64,000 bases of DNA from Dermatemys mawii (GCA_007922305.1 ML677335.1:15701766-15765765), one strand, 5' to 3'; numbered from the stretch's first letter, positions 1-63,336 are shown. Notes: generated by a model not told the origin, from the sequence alone. Made by a program: numbers and translations.

Positions 1-128
1 TGTGTTTTTGAGTGTTACAAAACAAATTTAGAAACTCTTTGGGGTTTTACTCAGTTTAATTCAATGCTAGTGTATGAGTGTTGTTTAGAAATGGTGCTAG
101 TGATGTAAAATTTTGTTTTCTTTTATAG

Positions 129-51243
<51,115 letters not shown>

Positions 51244-51899
51244 TATCCATAATCGCCAGCAGTATGTTCTATGCAGGTATGACGTGTTCTCCTTGTTTCT
51301 AAATCAGACGTTCTCTCTTCATTTTTCAAGGTACAATTTATAATTGTTTTTTCCAAAGTGTGCTTGGTAAACCATAGTGAAGTACAGTAAGCAGCCAAAA
51401 TAGTTCATGAAATCTCTCAATGCTTTTAGGTAATTACTCTGTACTGGCACAAACCTATACACATTACTATGCCTCGGCAGTCCTATCTAGCCCCCTCCCT
51501 ATCCCCCTGTAAGCCTAAAGATAAATGCAAATCTAAATGGCATGAAAATTGCTAGAAACGTGGGAGTTTTACTTCACCTACTATGCCTGCATAGTCCTAG
51601 GGTCCATCACATCAGGTAACCTGACAATGGCCAGTCCTTGTAAAAGACTCTTAGAATGTAACTTGGCTTCATCATACAGTGTGACAGTGAGTTCCACACG
51701 TAATGCAGTGTGCTACCTGGTACTTCCACACATGCTCTTAAGAGATGTCATCATTTTGTGTTATGGGACAGCTGAACTTTACTAAACATTAATTTATATG
51801 CATTCAATAAGATTTATTATTTAAATTTGAAATTTAAAAAATATGGATCTGTGATCTTACTCCTCTCTCCCTCCATACTGTTTTTAAATCTCTGTATAG

Positions 51900-52400
51900 A
51901 AATACTTGTGGCAGAGTTTCTAAGAATGTTATTGTTCCTTTCTGAATCTTTTAAAATTCTTCTAGCTTTCTTGAGCTAAAGTGACAAAACCAAATGCAGA
52001 ATTCAAGATGTCAGTGTGGCATTTATCTATATGACAGACAATAGTACCAGACATTACGATTAGCACTGGGCTTACACTAAAAGATTTTTTTCTGAGAGGT
52101 CACAGCTAGTTTAGAAGGAATAAAATCTTGCCCAAATAATTAATAATAATCCCATATCACATGGAGCATTGATCAATTTCCATATTTCCTTTCCGCTTAT
52201 TATCAATGATCAAGATATTATTTATATCTACTGTGTCACTCCATCAGAATTCAAGTAATAAGGCTGCCAATAATATTTTGTTTACAAAATTCCTTAAGAA
52301 TGTATTTTATGGTGTGCAGGCATCCATTTATACACTTGTATTTGTATTTAAATGCTGTAATCTCTTACCCTTTCCAGGTGACTTTACCCTAAAATGACAA
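51900..52400 (-). repeat. Possible ancient CR1 relic within the PLCE1 3' UTR
   Basis: Phrases such as aatgcagaattcaagatgtc and gaggtcacagctagtttaga follow the order of CR1 sequence seen at 29300-29520, at low identity. If correct, the 3' UTR has absorbed a CR1 fragment. Confidence 0.35.
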
Positions 52401-52777
52401 AGGCAAAAAGCCAAACTGAGGCTGACAAAAACAGAGGGAGACACATTGTCAAATTCCCTCACATTTACTTGATAAGTGGAACCATCATCATGGATTCCTG
52501 ATTTAAGATATCTTTCTGCATTCTCCATCAGGAAAACTGCTGAGGCCTAAACTATTCAGCACTAGCTAAGCCTAATCCAGACTGTGCTTCTTGGTGACAG
52601 ATACAGATCTGGTAATGGTGAGTGGGATGTTACAGTTTCAAATGTTTGGAAAACGTTTGCCAGCATTTAAAAGAGAAATTCCTTTCTTCCCAGATATCTT
52701 CACATCTGCAAAATCTGGAGAGGAAGATTAAGCAGACTTCTTAAATTGTACTTTGTAAACAGAAATGTGTCTTTTTT

Positions 52778-52783
52778 AATAAA
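52778..52783 (+). promoter_or_regulatory. Candidate proximal poly(A) signal of PLCE1
   Basis: AATAAA sits 1.5 kb after the stop codon, following a T-run. Use would give a short 3' UTR form. No strong TG-rich element follows immediately, so this is weaker than the distal site. Confidence 0.4.
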
Positions 52784-54760
52784 CAAGATATTTTAACTAA
52801 TTGCTTTCAGGAAAGAGAATTAGAAGTAGACTGTTCTGTGTATTGTATGAAAATAATGGTTCCTGTTAAACACTGTTAGGTGATTGTAAAAAGATTTACA
52901 TAGACTGTTATTTTCTTGGCATCACAGATTTAATTTTGATGATAAACCATAAATAACTATGGTAAGCGTTTTGAGTATCTCTGCTTTCACAAATTAATCA
53001 TGTACAAACAGCTAACTACACCTAATGAATTGTTGTTCCCTGTCAAAATATCACTTTTTCTTCATTCACATTCTAGTTTTCCAGGCTTGTGTTTCAAGTA
53101 AGGAGGATTATTTATTTTCATGTTCCAAGGTATGTGTCACTGTGTAATATATTTATCATACCTTACTTTTTAAAAACTGCAGCTTCATAGTAATTATTTT
53201 CTGTTGAAAAGAAACATTCAGAAAATAACTATTTGAAACATGCAATTGCTTAAAGTTTCAATTGTGAAATCATAGTAAAATAATCTCAACGTTAGTGTTT
53301 GTTAGAGAATGGAAAATATTATAGTCATCTAAATATTTTTTTATAAATGAGAAAATAATTTCTGCTTATATCCAGAGTGTGTAAGGAACCCAGGCTACTG
53401 CATTTATTTTCCAATATAAACCTCGACTTTTTGTTTATGTAGAAGCACTACTGTAAAGTTTTGTATATGTTTGAAATCATGATTTCTTTTTAGTTATAGC
53501 TATATCATTTTCTTCAGTACGAGTCAAAAGCAGTTCATACTGACTTATACAAAAGTAAGGGCACAACTGAAACTGCTGAGGTCAGCCATCCTTCTGATGT
53601 CCATACATAAGAACCTTATCTAGTAACTAAACTGTTCAGCACAAGCTTTGGCTACACTTAATACCATATGTCTGATGCAGGGATTGCTGTAGATGACTAA
53701 ATCAAGGAATGGAAAATCAGTTAACTAAGTTCATAGGACAGTAAGAGAAGTAGAGGCTCCATTAAACAATCTGAAGTTGAATGAAATGTAGAGAAATGAT
53801 TCAAGTAGTCTGATTAGCTAATATACAGACTATTAATTCTTTGCGCTGGAGGGTCTACATCCCCAGAAATGTCCCGTAGCACAAAAAGCTGCTGTTCCTA
53901 AGGTGGAGAGGAGAGGAAAGATAAAGATTTTCACAAAATTACAGTCTAGACAAAGCACTGGAGTTGCTGACTCTGAATGTAACACTAAAAAGTCATAAGT
54001 TGATTTCTAAGTGTGCAGAAACTATGCTGTGTTCAAGTAGGAGAAAAAAGTTAGAAAGCAACTATCACCTTTTTATGTGCAGAGAGTGCCCTCTGCAAGC
54101 TGATTCCAACATTAGAAAAAAAAATTAAATTACCCATTCAAAACTCCCTTACTGAGGCATAGCCATGAGCTTACACACTTAATTTGTAATTCACGGTTCT
54201 TTATTCCATTTTAAAAATAGTAGCTATACCAGCTAAGCCTGTTCTGAAAAATTAGCAATATTTTTAAGCACTGCTGTATAATTTGTCTAAGCATGGTTTT
54301 CAGAGTTACGATGGAGGTTACACATACTTTTTTGAAAGGTGAGAGCCATGTAGCAGCCACTGACTTTACAGGACCCTAAGCTGCCTAGGCGCTATCTGCA
54401 TCTTTTTTGAAAATGGGCCTTAGGCCTCTCAATTACTTCAGATTTCAGGGTAAAATTTTCAAGACTGTTTGTGGTGAACAAAAGTCCTTATGCTGCTCTT
54501 CTATCTAGTCCTTCCATGTCTAAAGCAATCAGTCCACTGTGAGAGAGACAGAAAATTCACTCTCCATGGCACATAATGCAGAAATGATATTAAGTGTAAT
54601 TACATGGTGTTTTATATGCCCATTATCCTTCAAGCAATATTTGCACTGATAGAGTATAGCTACTATATCTCTTTATATCTTTTTATTTTAGTGTTTTAGT
54701 TCATTATCCATACATTGCATAGGTTGTTAAATCCACTTAGACACATGAAAATTTTTTTTT

Positions 54761-54766
54761 AATAAA
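54761..54766 (+). promoter_or_regulatory. Candidate intermediate poly(A) signal of PLCE1
   Basis: AATAAA directly follows a run of nine T. It lies 3.5 kb after the stop codon. The downstream sequence is T- and C-rich. Confidence 0.3.
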
Positions 54767-56791
54767 AAATGTACCTTTCATTTGATAAATGTATTCTCCC
54801 TCTCCCCCAATTTCCAGTAGCACTGAAAGTAAGATGGTTGGTTCCTGCCAAATTTGGGCACCAGTATCAGCACAGATTTGGGGGAAGCTTTTGTACATCT
54901 CCTAGATCCAGCAAAAGGAGGACTCTTGTGTAGGAATGCCACATTTTAATTTCTCATTGCTACTAGACTTGAAAGAAAATTTAGATAAGGACATCCTCAG
55001 CATCCTTGATTATAGCAGGTAAAGTCTGGCAGCCATTTAAAAAGCAACAGATTTACGCTATTCATGACTAGCATACACTCACTGTGTAAGTGCAGGATGT
55101 GGTTTATCCATAAGGACATTTTCTCTTTGATAGTTATTTTAGCCTTACCCAATTGTCATGAATACTTACCACCCACAGGACAAAATCTACCTAAAAGCAT
55201 AGTGATAATGAGAAAACCTAGCATTCTGCATGTTCAGTTAAAAAAAATCATTTTATGGAAGTTGGCATGGCAGAATTTTCCAAAACTGTTTATACTGAAT
55301 TAGGGTGGGGGGTTTTCATTAATGTACCTCAATTTGTTTAAGTTTTAAAAAATAGGGATCTTGATGATTTAACACTACATTACTTTTTGCATTAATTAAT
55401 TGCATTCCTGTCGTTTTCGTCACAGAAGAAAGTAGAGGAAGCACATAAAACTTTCCATTTTCATTAGCCTAAAAATCCCCCAAAATGAAATTACATAGAG
55501 CTACTACTCTTGTGTTAAACAGCTTTATCTTATTTAACACACCATAAACAGATTTAACATCAAGCTGTTTGGTTAATAGGAAAATTTGTCCTGCTTACCC
55601 ATAAGTTTCCTTTCTTTAAAAATACAAGTTCATAGATACATATTAATGGATTTAGTAGATGGACAGCTGTGGTTCTGCCTCTCTGGCAGTTCAGGCTGAA
55701 TGCCATCATATGGATCGGTGGACCTGGGTTTGATAAGTAAACATTTTTATTACAAACTATCCATAGGAAATAATTTACCACAGTATATAATATAAACCTT
55801 CCAGAAACTTACAAATGATAGCAGGACTCTCCATAGGCAATCAACTTCCTGTTACCTGTCTTGTAAAGAAAACATTTTCTTCTACACTAAACTATTTTTT
55901 TAACCCCTCCTACCTATGTCTGTCTATTTGTTTCAATGTATAGTGAATGCTGGTATCAGTGCTTATATGGGATTGATAATGGAAGTCATAGATCTTGGCT
56001 GTGTTACAACACTACTCAGTTTTCAGGAACTGGATTGTTGTATTGGCTGGTGTTCTGTGAAGTTTTAAGATGATTAAAATAGAAAACCCCTTAAGCTATA
56101 AAAGTACTATGCCACATTTTAAAAACATACACCACATTTGTTTTTAGTTTTATTATTACTAATATTACTTGGTGGAATGTCTCAATAACCATTTCCTGAA
56201 AATAACAATTAGCCTCTAGAGACCACTATTAAGTTATCATGAATAAGATTTTAACAGAGAAGTATATCAACATTAAGATCAAATTCTTTTTAAACTCCGT
56301 TTGGCTTTATAAAAGAGAACTTGTCAGTGGCTTTTTACTTCAAAATTGAGTCTTTAGCTTCTGAATGTTAGTGATTTTGCTCTAGCTCTCAGAATGCAAT
56401 TTAGATTCAGCAGATGATTAATAATCACTTTGTTGTTGCTAGCTCATTAGATGTAATGATGGTGGTGTGTTTTCTATTTGTGATAAATATTTCATAATTG
56501 CTGCAGTGCTACACCGTTGACAGAAGTAACAGATACAAACAAAAAATACAATAGCAGTAAATATTTCTCTCACACGTATATAGGCTATTTCAGACTGATT
56601 TATTAGTTGTGAATTGTCTTTATTCTGCTTCTTTAAAGTGTGTCAAAATGTTTTGTCAATGTTCTATCAGTATGTGCTAGTTTTTATAAATGTTACATAG
56701 TTTTTAAATTATGTATTTTAAAACTGACTTTCCACTTGGACTACTTTTCCTCTGACTTGAAAAGTAAACTTATATTTGTATATGTTGGAAA

Positions 56792-56797
56792 AATAAA
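56792..56797 (+). promoter_or_regulatory. Likely distal poly(A) signal of PLCE1
   Basis: AATAAA is preceded by TGTATATG-type sequence that resembles upstream enhancer motifs. It is followed by TGGTTTGAGAAGTGT and a T-rich stretch, as expected for a cleavage site with a downstream GU element. Confidence 0.55.
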
Positions 56798-57174
56798 TGG
56801 TTTGAGAAGTGTACCTTTAGTTCTTCTTACCTGACCTGCCAAAACTATTGGTAATGGGCACACTTTCTAAAGTTTTCAAAACTTAAATCACACGTCTTCT
56901 CCCCAAACTACTTGTACAAAGCCACAAGCATTCTATAGGTCCTTTTTACAGTTCAGCTAGTGAAAACATAGGTTTTTAAATATGCTAATTTATAGGGACT
57001 CACCAATACCTACTTAAAAGTGAGATTTTTGTGCATTTATGTCTTACTACTTAGGACTATTTTGATTGAAAATTGATAGCATGGTGGTTTGGTATTAAAT
57101 CAGATACTGAAAATAGATTTCACTGTAATTATGGTAGCATCTAAACATCTGATCTGTTCTACAATAAAGGAAAC

Positions 57175-57320
57175 ATTTTCTAAGTGTTGAAGGATACTAG
57201 CCATGTGAGAAAAGCCCCTGAGGGCAGGGATCATCTTTTTGTTCTGTGAGTGTGCAGTGCCTAGCACAATGGGGTCCTGGTCCATTCCTAGGACTCCTAG
57301 GTGCTACCCTGATTCAAACC
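57175..57320 (+). repeat. MIR/L2-tail-like ancient repeat
   Basis: The phrases ctgagggcagggatcatc, ttgttctgtgagtgtgcagt and gcctagcacaatggggtcct follow the well-known 3' end pattern of old amniote MIR/L2-type elements. Family assignment is from memory of the pattern. Confidence 0.45.
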
Positions 57321-58154
57321 ACCACCACCGTGCACAACTGACACCTCCATTGCAGAGCATACCACACACCAGATCAGTTCTACACACATTCATATGTAAA
57401 GTGAAAGTTAGAACTCTCACTTTTTAATTATTTCATAAATGGCATTAAAAACACAACTTATGCTAAGCTAACCAACCAAAGGCGGGGGACAAATACTCGT
57501 AAGACAAAAAAAAAAAGTTTAAATCTTTATCCTGAATCTCTTTAACAGTGCTGGTTCACTGAAGATATTGCAAAATGTCTCATTCAGTGACATACAAAAT
57601 AGCGTCAGTAGCACTGGAATTTAGCATATTATGATGCCTAATTCTGAAATACCTTCAATGGACCAGTAAGTACCAAGAGAATTTCACTGAAAGTCATTTA
57701 AAAGAATGAGATTGAGGGATAGGACAAATTAGACAAGAGAAACAGTTCAGGTTATTGCTCTTAGGATGTAGAGTCCCCAGATGTCTTAAAATAAGCATCA
57801 GCACACAATCCTCTGTGAATACTTCCTAAAATATGCATTCAGTTAGTTGTAAACAAACATAAACCAATGAATCTCTTGCAAAATATATATTTATGTAAAC
57901 AAAAAGATTGCAATAATATACATCTCAAGCAATATTACAGTCACCTGCCTTCAGACTTTTATACCTTCAGAAGTTACTTCAGTTCAGTATGGTTCCTGTG
58001 AGAATGCAGCCTACTTAGTTAACCAATAGGTTCTGGTTAACCACTGCTGTTACTTTGTGTGTATCAGCAATGGATCATACATTTTTATCTTTCCATAGCA
58101 GGACTTTATCCAAATTCCTGGAACAATGATGGGCAACAATTTCTTTCTGCTATT

Positions 58155-58176
58155 CCCCTCCCCGCCCCCCCCCCCC
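58155..58176 (-). other. G-rich tract in the NOC3L 3' UTR (potential RNA G-quadruplex)
   Basis: The + strand reads four C, T, four C, G, then twelve C. The NOC3L transcript would therefore carry twelve G, then GGGG and GGGG, beginning about 45 nt after its stop codon. This meets the pattern for G-quadruplex folding. A CA-type run (TG on the transcript) lies directly beside it. Confidence 0.55.
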
Positions 58177-58220
58177 ACACACACTCCAATTAAGAAGTCA
58201 ATTATACTTGGTTGTAATAG

Positions 58221-58352
58221 TTATGATAGGGATGATTCCTTTAAGTGTTGAGCAAAATCCAAGGGTCTGTGAACAGCAGCCTCATTTAGATGCGTCTCAA
58301 TCAATTCCTCTAAATCTTCATTTAGAAATGAATCCCCTTGTAAAAATTTATC
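58221..58352 (-). CDS. NOC3L: NOC3L last exon and stop
   Basis: On the minus strand the acceptor is attctttccag. It encodes [19 protein letters not shown] and a tail ending [11 protein letters not shown] before TAA at 58223-58221. [13 protein letters not shown] is the conserved C-terminal block; the last 25 residues are variable. Confidence 0.92.
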   Translation of the reverse strand, partial: DKFLQGDSFLNEDLEELIETHLNEAAVHRPLDFAQHLKESSLS

Positions 58353-61300
58353 CTGGAAAGAATCAAAATATTAGATATTTTACATCATGTATACAACTAT
58401 CTAAATAAGGTCAACATAGGGGTTTCCATTAATGTCTCAAAGTAATAGTGATAATTGTACTATTTTTCCTTCCCTAGACCACCTTCTGAAGGTGAGGACA
58501 GCAAATGTTCACTGATCCCTATTCACATAGCAAGGAGAGCCTGTCAGTCTGCGCGGTGGAGGTCAGGGAAAGGACTTGCTTTCTAGACATGAAAGTTTTT
58601 CCTTTCTTCTTTGTAATTAAGCTTGTCACATCACCCTTTGGCTAGCATCATACAAACTATTTTGATTTCCTCTCCATTTTTAATAACTTTTACTTTTAAG
58701 AATACTACAGTGTGAAACACCCACACACACTGCCTGTCAAAAAACTGTCCTCTAGCCTCTAAGGAGAGGCGTAAAAGACAAAAGGAGCCTGAATTTCCAT
58801 TCATGGTTTCTGTCAACGGGCCCAGTCAGAAGTGCTCTGTCTCACTGTTGTATGTTGAAAAGGCCTATGGTGGACAGACTCCAGAGGAGGAGCAAGTGGG
58901 CCAGAGTATGGCAAAACTGAGATACTGTCAGTTTGTTAGAGAAGCAATAAGATTCTTACGCAATAAACAAGACCCCAAATTAAATTTAAGAGACTAAGTC
59001 ACTTTAACGTAAAACAACGTAGAGTTACTGATTTTCTTTAACTATTTTCAAAGGTATGTATTCTCACTCAAGTACTAGACAGTTCTACTTCCATCTACCA
59101 ATCCCATGGCTGCTCTGCCAGACATGCAGCTAATGTGGATAATCTGGGGGAACAGGCAAGTTTACAAGCCATTTTCAGAGGAGTTAGTTATTTACTTAAT
59201 AAGGAAATTCTGTGCTGTCAGAGGACTTTGCTGACATTAGCAGATTATCAGTAGGAGACTCCATTGCAGTTCATAGGTTACCACACTTTCAAAAGAGAAA
59301 GTGGGGATAAAGTCTCACTTTATAAAGGGAAGAGCACTCGTGTGACATGTAATAAGAGCTGTCAGTTGGAGAATGTTTCACAGTGGAGCTTTGTGACATG
59401 TTAGAACTTTTATGGGTGAAAGAAAAAGGTTATGTTCCCCTTTTCTATTTACACTTTTCAGCTACACACTGGCACTGATGGGGGCTACTTCCCTCTCACT
59501 ATGCTGAATCAGGGACCTGGGAACTTGGCCATCCTGCTGATTCCAGACTCTGAGACAAGAAAGGCTTTTACACAAAGGCAATAGAAGCAAACTTGAACTG
59601 AGCCACAAGACAGTGTGACAGATCAGAAAAATAACAGACACTACATTCATGTTACCTAAACATGCTCGTACTATGGGAGATGGAACTATTCATACAATTT
59701 CTCTTTTTTCATGGTCAACAGCTAACAATATCTCACACCAGTAAAGAGAACTTGGCTGGGGAAAGTACTCTGGTCAGAGTCAAAACCCCTTGGTGCTGTA
59801 GAGTGAGTCAGGAGTTCTAGTATTTATTTGTGAAAATGCATGTTCAAGAAAGGATGTTGAAAGAGACAATACCTTTTTTCTAGGTGTAACTGATGCTACA
59901 GGAGGATTAAAAGTCATTCCTTTCATAGTATATGTCTCAAAGAGTTCTGTGCCAGACCTATAATACAAAGTTCAGTTTTACACAATTAAAAGAAACAGTA
60001 TAAAGTATATGTCCATAAAATGAGTCTCACTTCAGTACTCTATGAACTCAGAGTAACCTGCTCCTCAACTCACTACTTCAGTCCTGCCATGGAAGAATAC
60101 CAAGTAATACAGAATATCAGTTGGAAAAGTGATATGAATCAGAAATGTAGCGGTAGGATAAATTAAAAGCACATAAAGTAGCTTTAAATTATTACATTTA
60201 TATTAACTACATAGCTGAGGCATGAACAAAGACGGAAATGAAGGAGATTAGAGTGCAGCTCACAGAGACGATTGCTATGAACGCCTGACAAAGTTCCACA
60301 CAGTCATCTATCCTCCCACTAATTTCCATCTGTACATGCTCCAGAACCCTGCTCCGCAATTGGTTTTCACTGGCCTTTCGCAGCTCAGCAACGCTGCTCC
60401 TTATTAAGATCCCTGGGTTGCTAAGGAGCAACACAAAGTGGTTTTGCTCCTATGAGGGCAGAGTATGCTGCTTTTGCAGGACTTTTATCCTCTGCATGGC
60501 CAGGAAACAAGCTCTTAGAGAAAGCAGCCAGCTTTTGGTACTTATTAAAGAACCATCATACTTTTGTTCTTCAAAAATAATTTTCTTGCATCATATGAAA
60601 AAGTACTCACTGGGGAATCTTATAACACAGAACAAAAAGCTTCTACTTTGCCAGTGAACTGTTTTTCAAAACATATCCATTGTATATCCCACCTTCGGCT
60701 CAGATCTGGCCTGAGAGCTTCTGAACCTTCAGCTGGAGCTCCAGCAATAAGGTGATCTGCAAATTTCTGCACTGTCGGATGATAGTGTCTCTGAAAGGAA
60801 GAAGGGGATTGGTGAGGGATAGGATAGCATGTACTTCACCAATACTACTACTACTGTATTTATACACTGCATGGAAAACTTTCAGAAAGCTTCTTTTCTG
60901 TTTCCGGATGAGACTAAGGATTAGCCAGTGTTCTAAGAGTTACACACGCTATGTTACCAACTCATAAAACCATTCAAATAGTTTGGATGCAGTGTCCATG
61001 ACAGTTTCACTATAGTTAATCTTAACTCTTTTTCTTCCAGTAGATCGGTCTAGCCAGAGTTATAGACAAACATTTTCCATTACACAGCTGCAGAGACAGG
61101 CCTTAAATATAATTTCTGGAATGAGTAGGCTGAATTAAAAGTATACTGATAAAACATAAGGGCCATAAAGGTTTCCATTAGGCTACCAGTTCCACTGAAA
61201 CAATTTATCAAACAAACAGGTTAATGTTAAGATTTCCCTTACTGCCATCTTTGTCCCTGACTCATATGGGTAGTTAATCTCAGTATAATAATTTAAGCCA

Positions 61301-62753
61301 CTTCACTTCTTTTTAATTTGTCTAGTTGATGGAGTAAAGCAAGCGCTAACACTCAACTCCACATCATTTCTCCATCTATCTGCAATGCAATGCCATGCCA
61401 CATCCCAATCAATGTCAAAATTTACAGAAATATTTTAGGCACTGGTGGGCACGAACCTATTGATTCTGATGCAGATTAGAAGACAGGAAAAGACAGAATC
61501 ACAGGAAAATCGATACCACCAGGCTGCCTGGTGCTGCAAGCAGAGGAATCTCTCTGCCCCGCCCCCTGCTGCTGCCTATACATATCAAAGGCAGCACATT
61601 AACCTGTTGTGCGAAGAGCCTGAATTCTGCCAAAAAGAAGAAAGCCTTTCAGGGAGGTTTTTGAAAGAGATGGGGAGGAGAGAATCCAGGACTGCAGGGA
61701 TGAGGTGGGGGGGGGAGTACAGACCCAGAGAGAACTGAGGGAAAGGTTGCGGGGGAGATGCAGGGAGGTTCTGAAACAGGATGCCACACTGGGAGATTGT
61801 AGGGAAGAATGGAGGAATGCAAATAGGTCTGGTGGGTGTAACATGCCTGGCCTAAACTAGCCACAAAGCATGAGACCCCCTGGCACAAATACACAGAGAG
61901 GATGTATGCAGAATACAAGATTTCATCAGCCAACCTGGAGATTTCAACAACTACCTGGATATACTGTTGTAACGAATTCAAAGTATTGTGTTAGCAGAAG
62001 TTAGACAAGGGTATGTCATTCATCTAGAGTCCACAGTCAGAGATTACAGCACTGAGCTGTGCTCTGTATTTAGTTAAGTATATAAACATTTAGCCAGCTC
62101 CCCAGAATTACCCAAATAGTAACTCACCCGTAGTGCATGTAATTCCCACAGAACTGTGTTCTGAGCATTGCAGCACTCTGGCTCATCCAGTTCTGGGAGA
62201 TAAAGTCCACTGCCTTGAGCCTCATTGTCTAGCAGGAGGTCTGTTTTTGGGAATGTCTGTCACACCATCACACAGAAAAATTGATTATCTCACATACAGA
62301 AATTCAACGCATATAACTTGGTAATGCAAATTCAAGAGTGTAACCAAACATTCTGCACTATTCCAACTCAGCAGTACTTAGGAAATCCTGCTTTCATGTT
62401 TAAAATATGTCAAAATATTCTGTAGTAAAATAAAAAAAAATTAAATACTACATAACAATTCATGGACTAGCAAATTCTGCAGTCCAGTGTCACCCACCAT
62501 TCTGGGGGAAACACTGCTAGCAGAAAGGCAAATACGAAATTTTCCATTCCAGTAAGTGACTAAAAACTTACTTGCATCAATATTCTGTTGGTTGCCAAGA
62601 TCCCAAGACTGGAATTTGGAAGGACATGGAGAGCAAGTGTGGAAAGTCGCTTTATGAAAGCAAGGGCTCGTTGCTGGGAAACCTGTTTCCTACGTTTGGT
62701 AAGCATTACGTCCAGACACTGAAGCACTATCACCATGTCATCATTCGTAGCAC
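58221..62753 (-). CDS. NOC3L: NOC3L (nucleolar complex protein 3 homolog), last five coding exons
   Basis: On the minus strand the join 62753-62572, 62256-62128, 60790-60693, 59957-59873 and 58352-58221 gives about 207 codons and a TAA with consistent phases and GT-AG sites. The product is the C-terminal quarter of NOC3L, about 800 residues in other vertebrates. Noc3 proteins work with Noc2 in nucleolar assembly and export of pre-60S ribosomal particles; the yeast protein also has a reported role in replication initiation. The end of the CBF/Mak21-type domain and the variable tail are seen here. Upstream exons lie beyond 64000. The gene faces PLCE1 tail to tail, the order also found in human. 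Confidence 0.93.
58353..59872. other. NOC3L intron, no feature seen
   Basis: No repeat with recognisable ends and no further exon. The + strand frame at 58803-58997 and the - strand frame at 59462-59650 lack splice or family support. Confidence 0.5.
59873..59957 (-). CDS. NOC3L: NOC3L exon: SGTELFE segment
   Basis: On the minus strand the acceptor is tttgtattatag and the donor AAAAAG|gtattg. Its first base completes an Arg codon. It encodes [19 protein letters not shown] and VASVTPRKK. The ATG-like frame that continues past the donor is intron. Confidence 0.93.
59958..60692. other. NOC3L intron with a coding-like minus-strand frame
   Basis: A 75-codon frame on the minus strand (60434-60207) reads like protein: [20 protein letters not shown], then [15 protein letters not shown] and a hydrophobic tail. 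It starts with GTG in the longest form. No family was recognised and no exon structure is proven; it is described in the findings. Confidence 0.3.
60693..60790 (-). CDS. NOC3L: NOC3L exon: RHYHP segment
   Basis: On the minus strand the acceptor is tcctttcag and the donor CGAAG|gtggga. It encodes [19 protein letters not shown] and [13 protein letters not shown]. HYHPxVxxFAxHLIxGAPxEGSxAL is the end of the CBF/Mak21 domain. The donor gtggga is less standard than the others. Confidence 0.94.
60791..62127. other. NOC3L intron, no gene seen
   Basis: A purine-rich segment around 61620-61810 gives spurious frames on both strands. Nothing else was recognised. Confidence 0.5.
62128..62256 (-). CDS. 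NOC3L: NOC3L exon: conserved ELDEPE segment
   Basis: On the minus strand the acceptor is tggtgtgacag and the donor CTACGG|gtgagt, phase 0 on both sides. It encodes [17 protein letters not shown] then [17 protein letters not shown] and LWELHALR. [21 protein letters not shown] is the most diagnostic stretch of the family seen here. Confidence 0.95.
62257..62571. other. NOC3L intron, no feature seen
   Basis: 315 bases of AT-rich sequence with no recognised element. Confidence 0.5.
62572..62753 (-). CDS. NOC3L: NOC3L exon: CBF/Mak21-type region
   Basis: On the minus strand the acceptor is ctgtttcttgag and the donor ATGCAA|gtaagt. It opens with two bases of a Gly codon and encodes [33 protein letters not shown] and [19 protein letters not shown]. 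The helical, Leu-rich pattern and [13 protein letters not shown] match NOC3L closely. Confidence 0.94.
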
Positions 62754-63336
62754 CTCAAGAAACAGAATATGAAAAAACCATCTAAAGGCAACAAAAGATC
62801 TTCCACACAAGAAAGAAAATATTCTATGAAGGATGCTGTTTAGAGCCCTAGAATATTGTACTAAAGCATAAATAATAGTTCAACAGACAGTGGTTATTTA
62901 ACATGATAGACAAATACACGTATCTACTTTTATAAAACTATTCAATATATCTGTGCTTCTTTTAACAATACATTTATTCAAACAAAGATGTTTAAATTCA
63001 CAAAGATTCTTTTGGTCCTAATTACACTGATCATTTATCAAATATTTATAATTATAAAAGTGTACTCAACCAGTGTTTTCGATGCATACACACAAAAAAA
63101 TTTACAACATATAGTTAATTCATGAGCTCCTCCTATACAAGTTAATGAAACCCATTTTAACTAAATGAATCCTTACTTTAATAGGCATCTTTTCATAAAG
63201 TGTTAAAGCACATATTAAAAGAAATTAATGTTGAAAATATATAACTTACAAAAAATCAATAGAGATTTCAATTGCCTTTTCAAAGAATCAAGTAATATGG
63301 AGTCAAAAGACAGATTTCTATGAGGACAGGTTAAAT

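Larger units (their letters stand above)
51244..56815 (+). other. PLCE1: Probable 3' UTR of PLCE1
   Basis: AT-rich sequence without further coding exons follows the stop. A canonical AATAAA at 56792-56797 is followed within about 20 bases by TG- and T-rich sequence, so a UTR of about 5.5 kb is plausible. Shorter forms could end after 52783 or 54766. ATTTA and TGTA motifs recur. The span includes a decayed CR1-like stretch near 51900-52400 and otherwise no long open frame of substance. The extent is inference; no transcript evidence is available here. Confidence 0.6.
56816..58220. other. Convergent intergenic region / NOC3L 3' UTR
   Basis: This space between the PLCE1 poly(A) region and the NOC3L stop must hold the NOC3L 3' UTR. 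No AATAAA on the minus strand was seen; ATTAAA at about 57428-57423 and TATAAA at about 57963-57958 are weaker candidates. A MIR/L2-tail-like repeat lies at 57175-57320 and an A-run at 57507-57518. No other gene was found. Confidence 0.5.

Noticed and set aside
58803..58997. Plus-strand frame beginning [11 protein letters not shown]
   Set aside because: No family match; lies within a NOC3L intron on the opposite strand with no promoter or splice evidence.
63240..63290. Possible extra NOC3L exon with an ag acceptor and gtaagt donor on the minus strand
   Set aside because: The 26-nt peptide does not fit NOC3L and its length would break the phase of the next exon.
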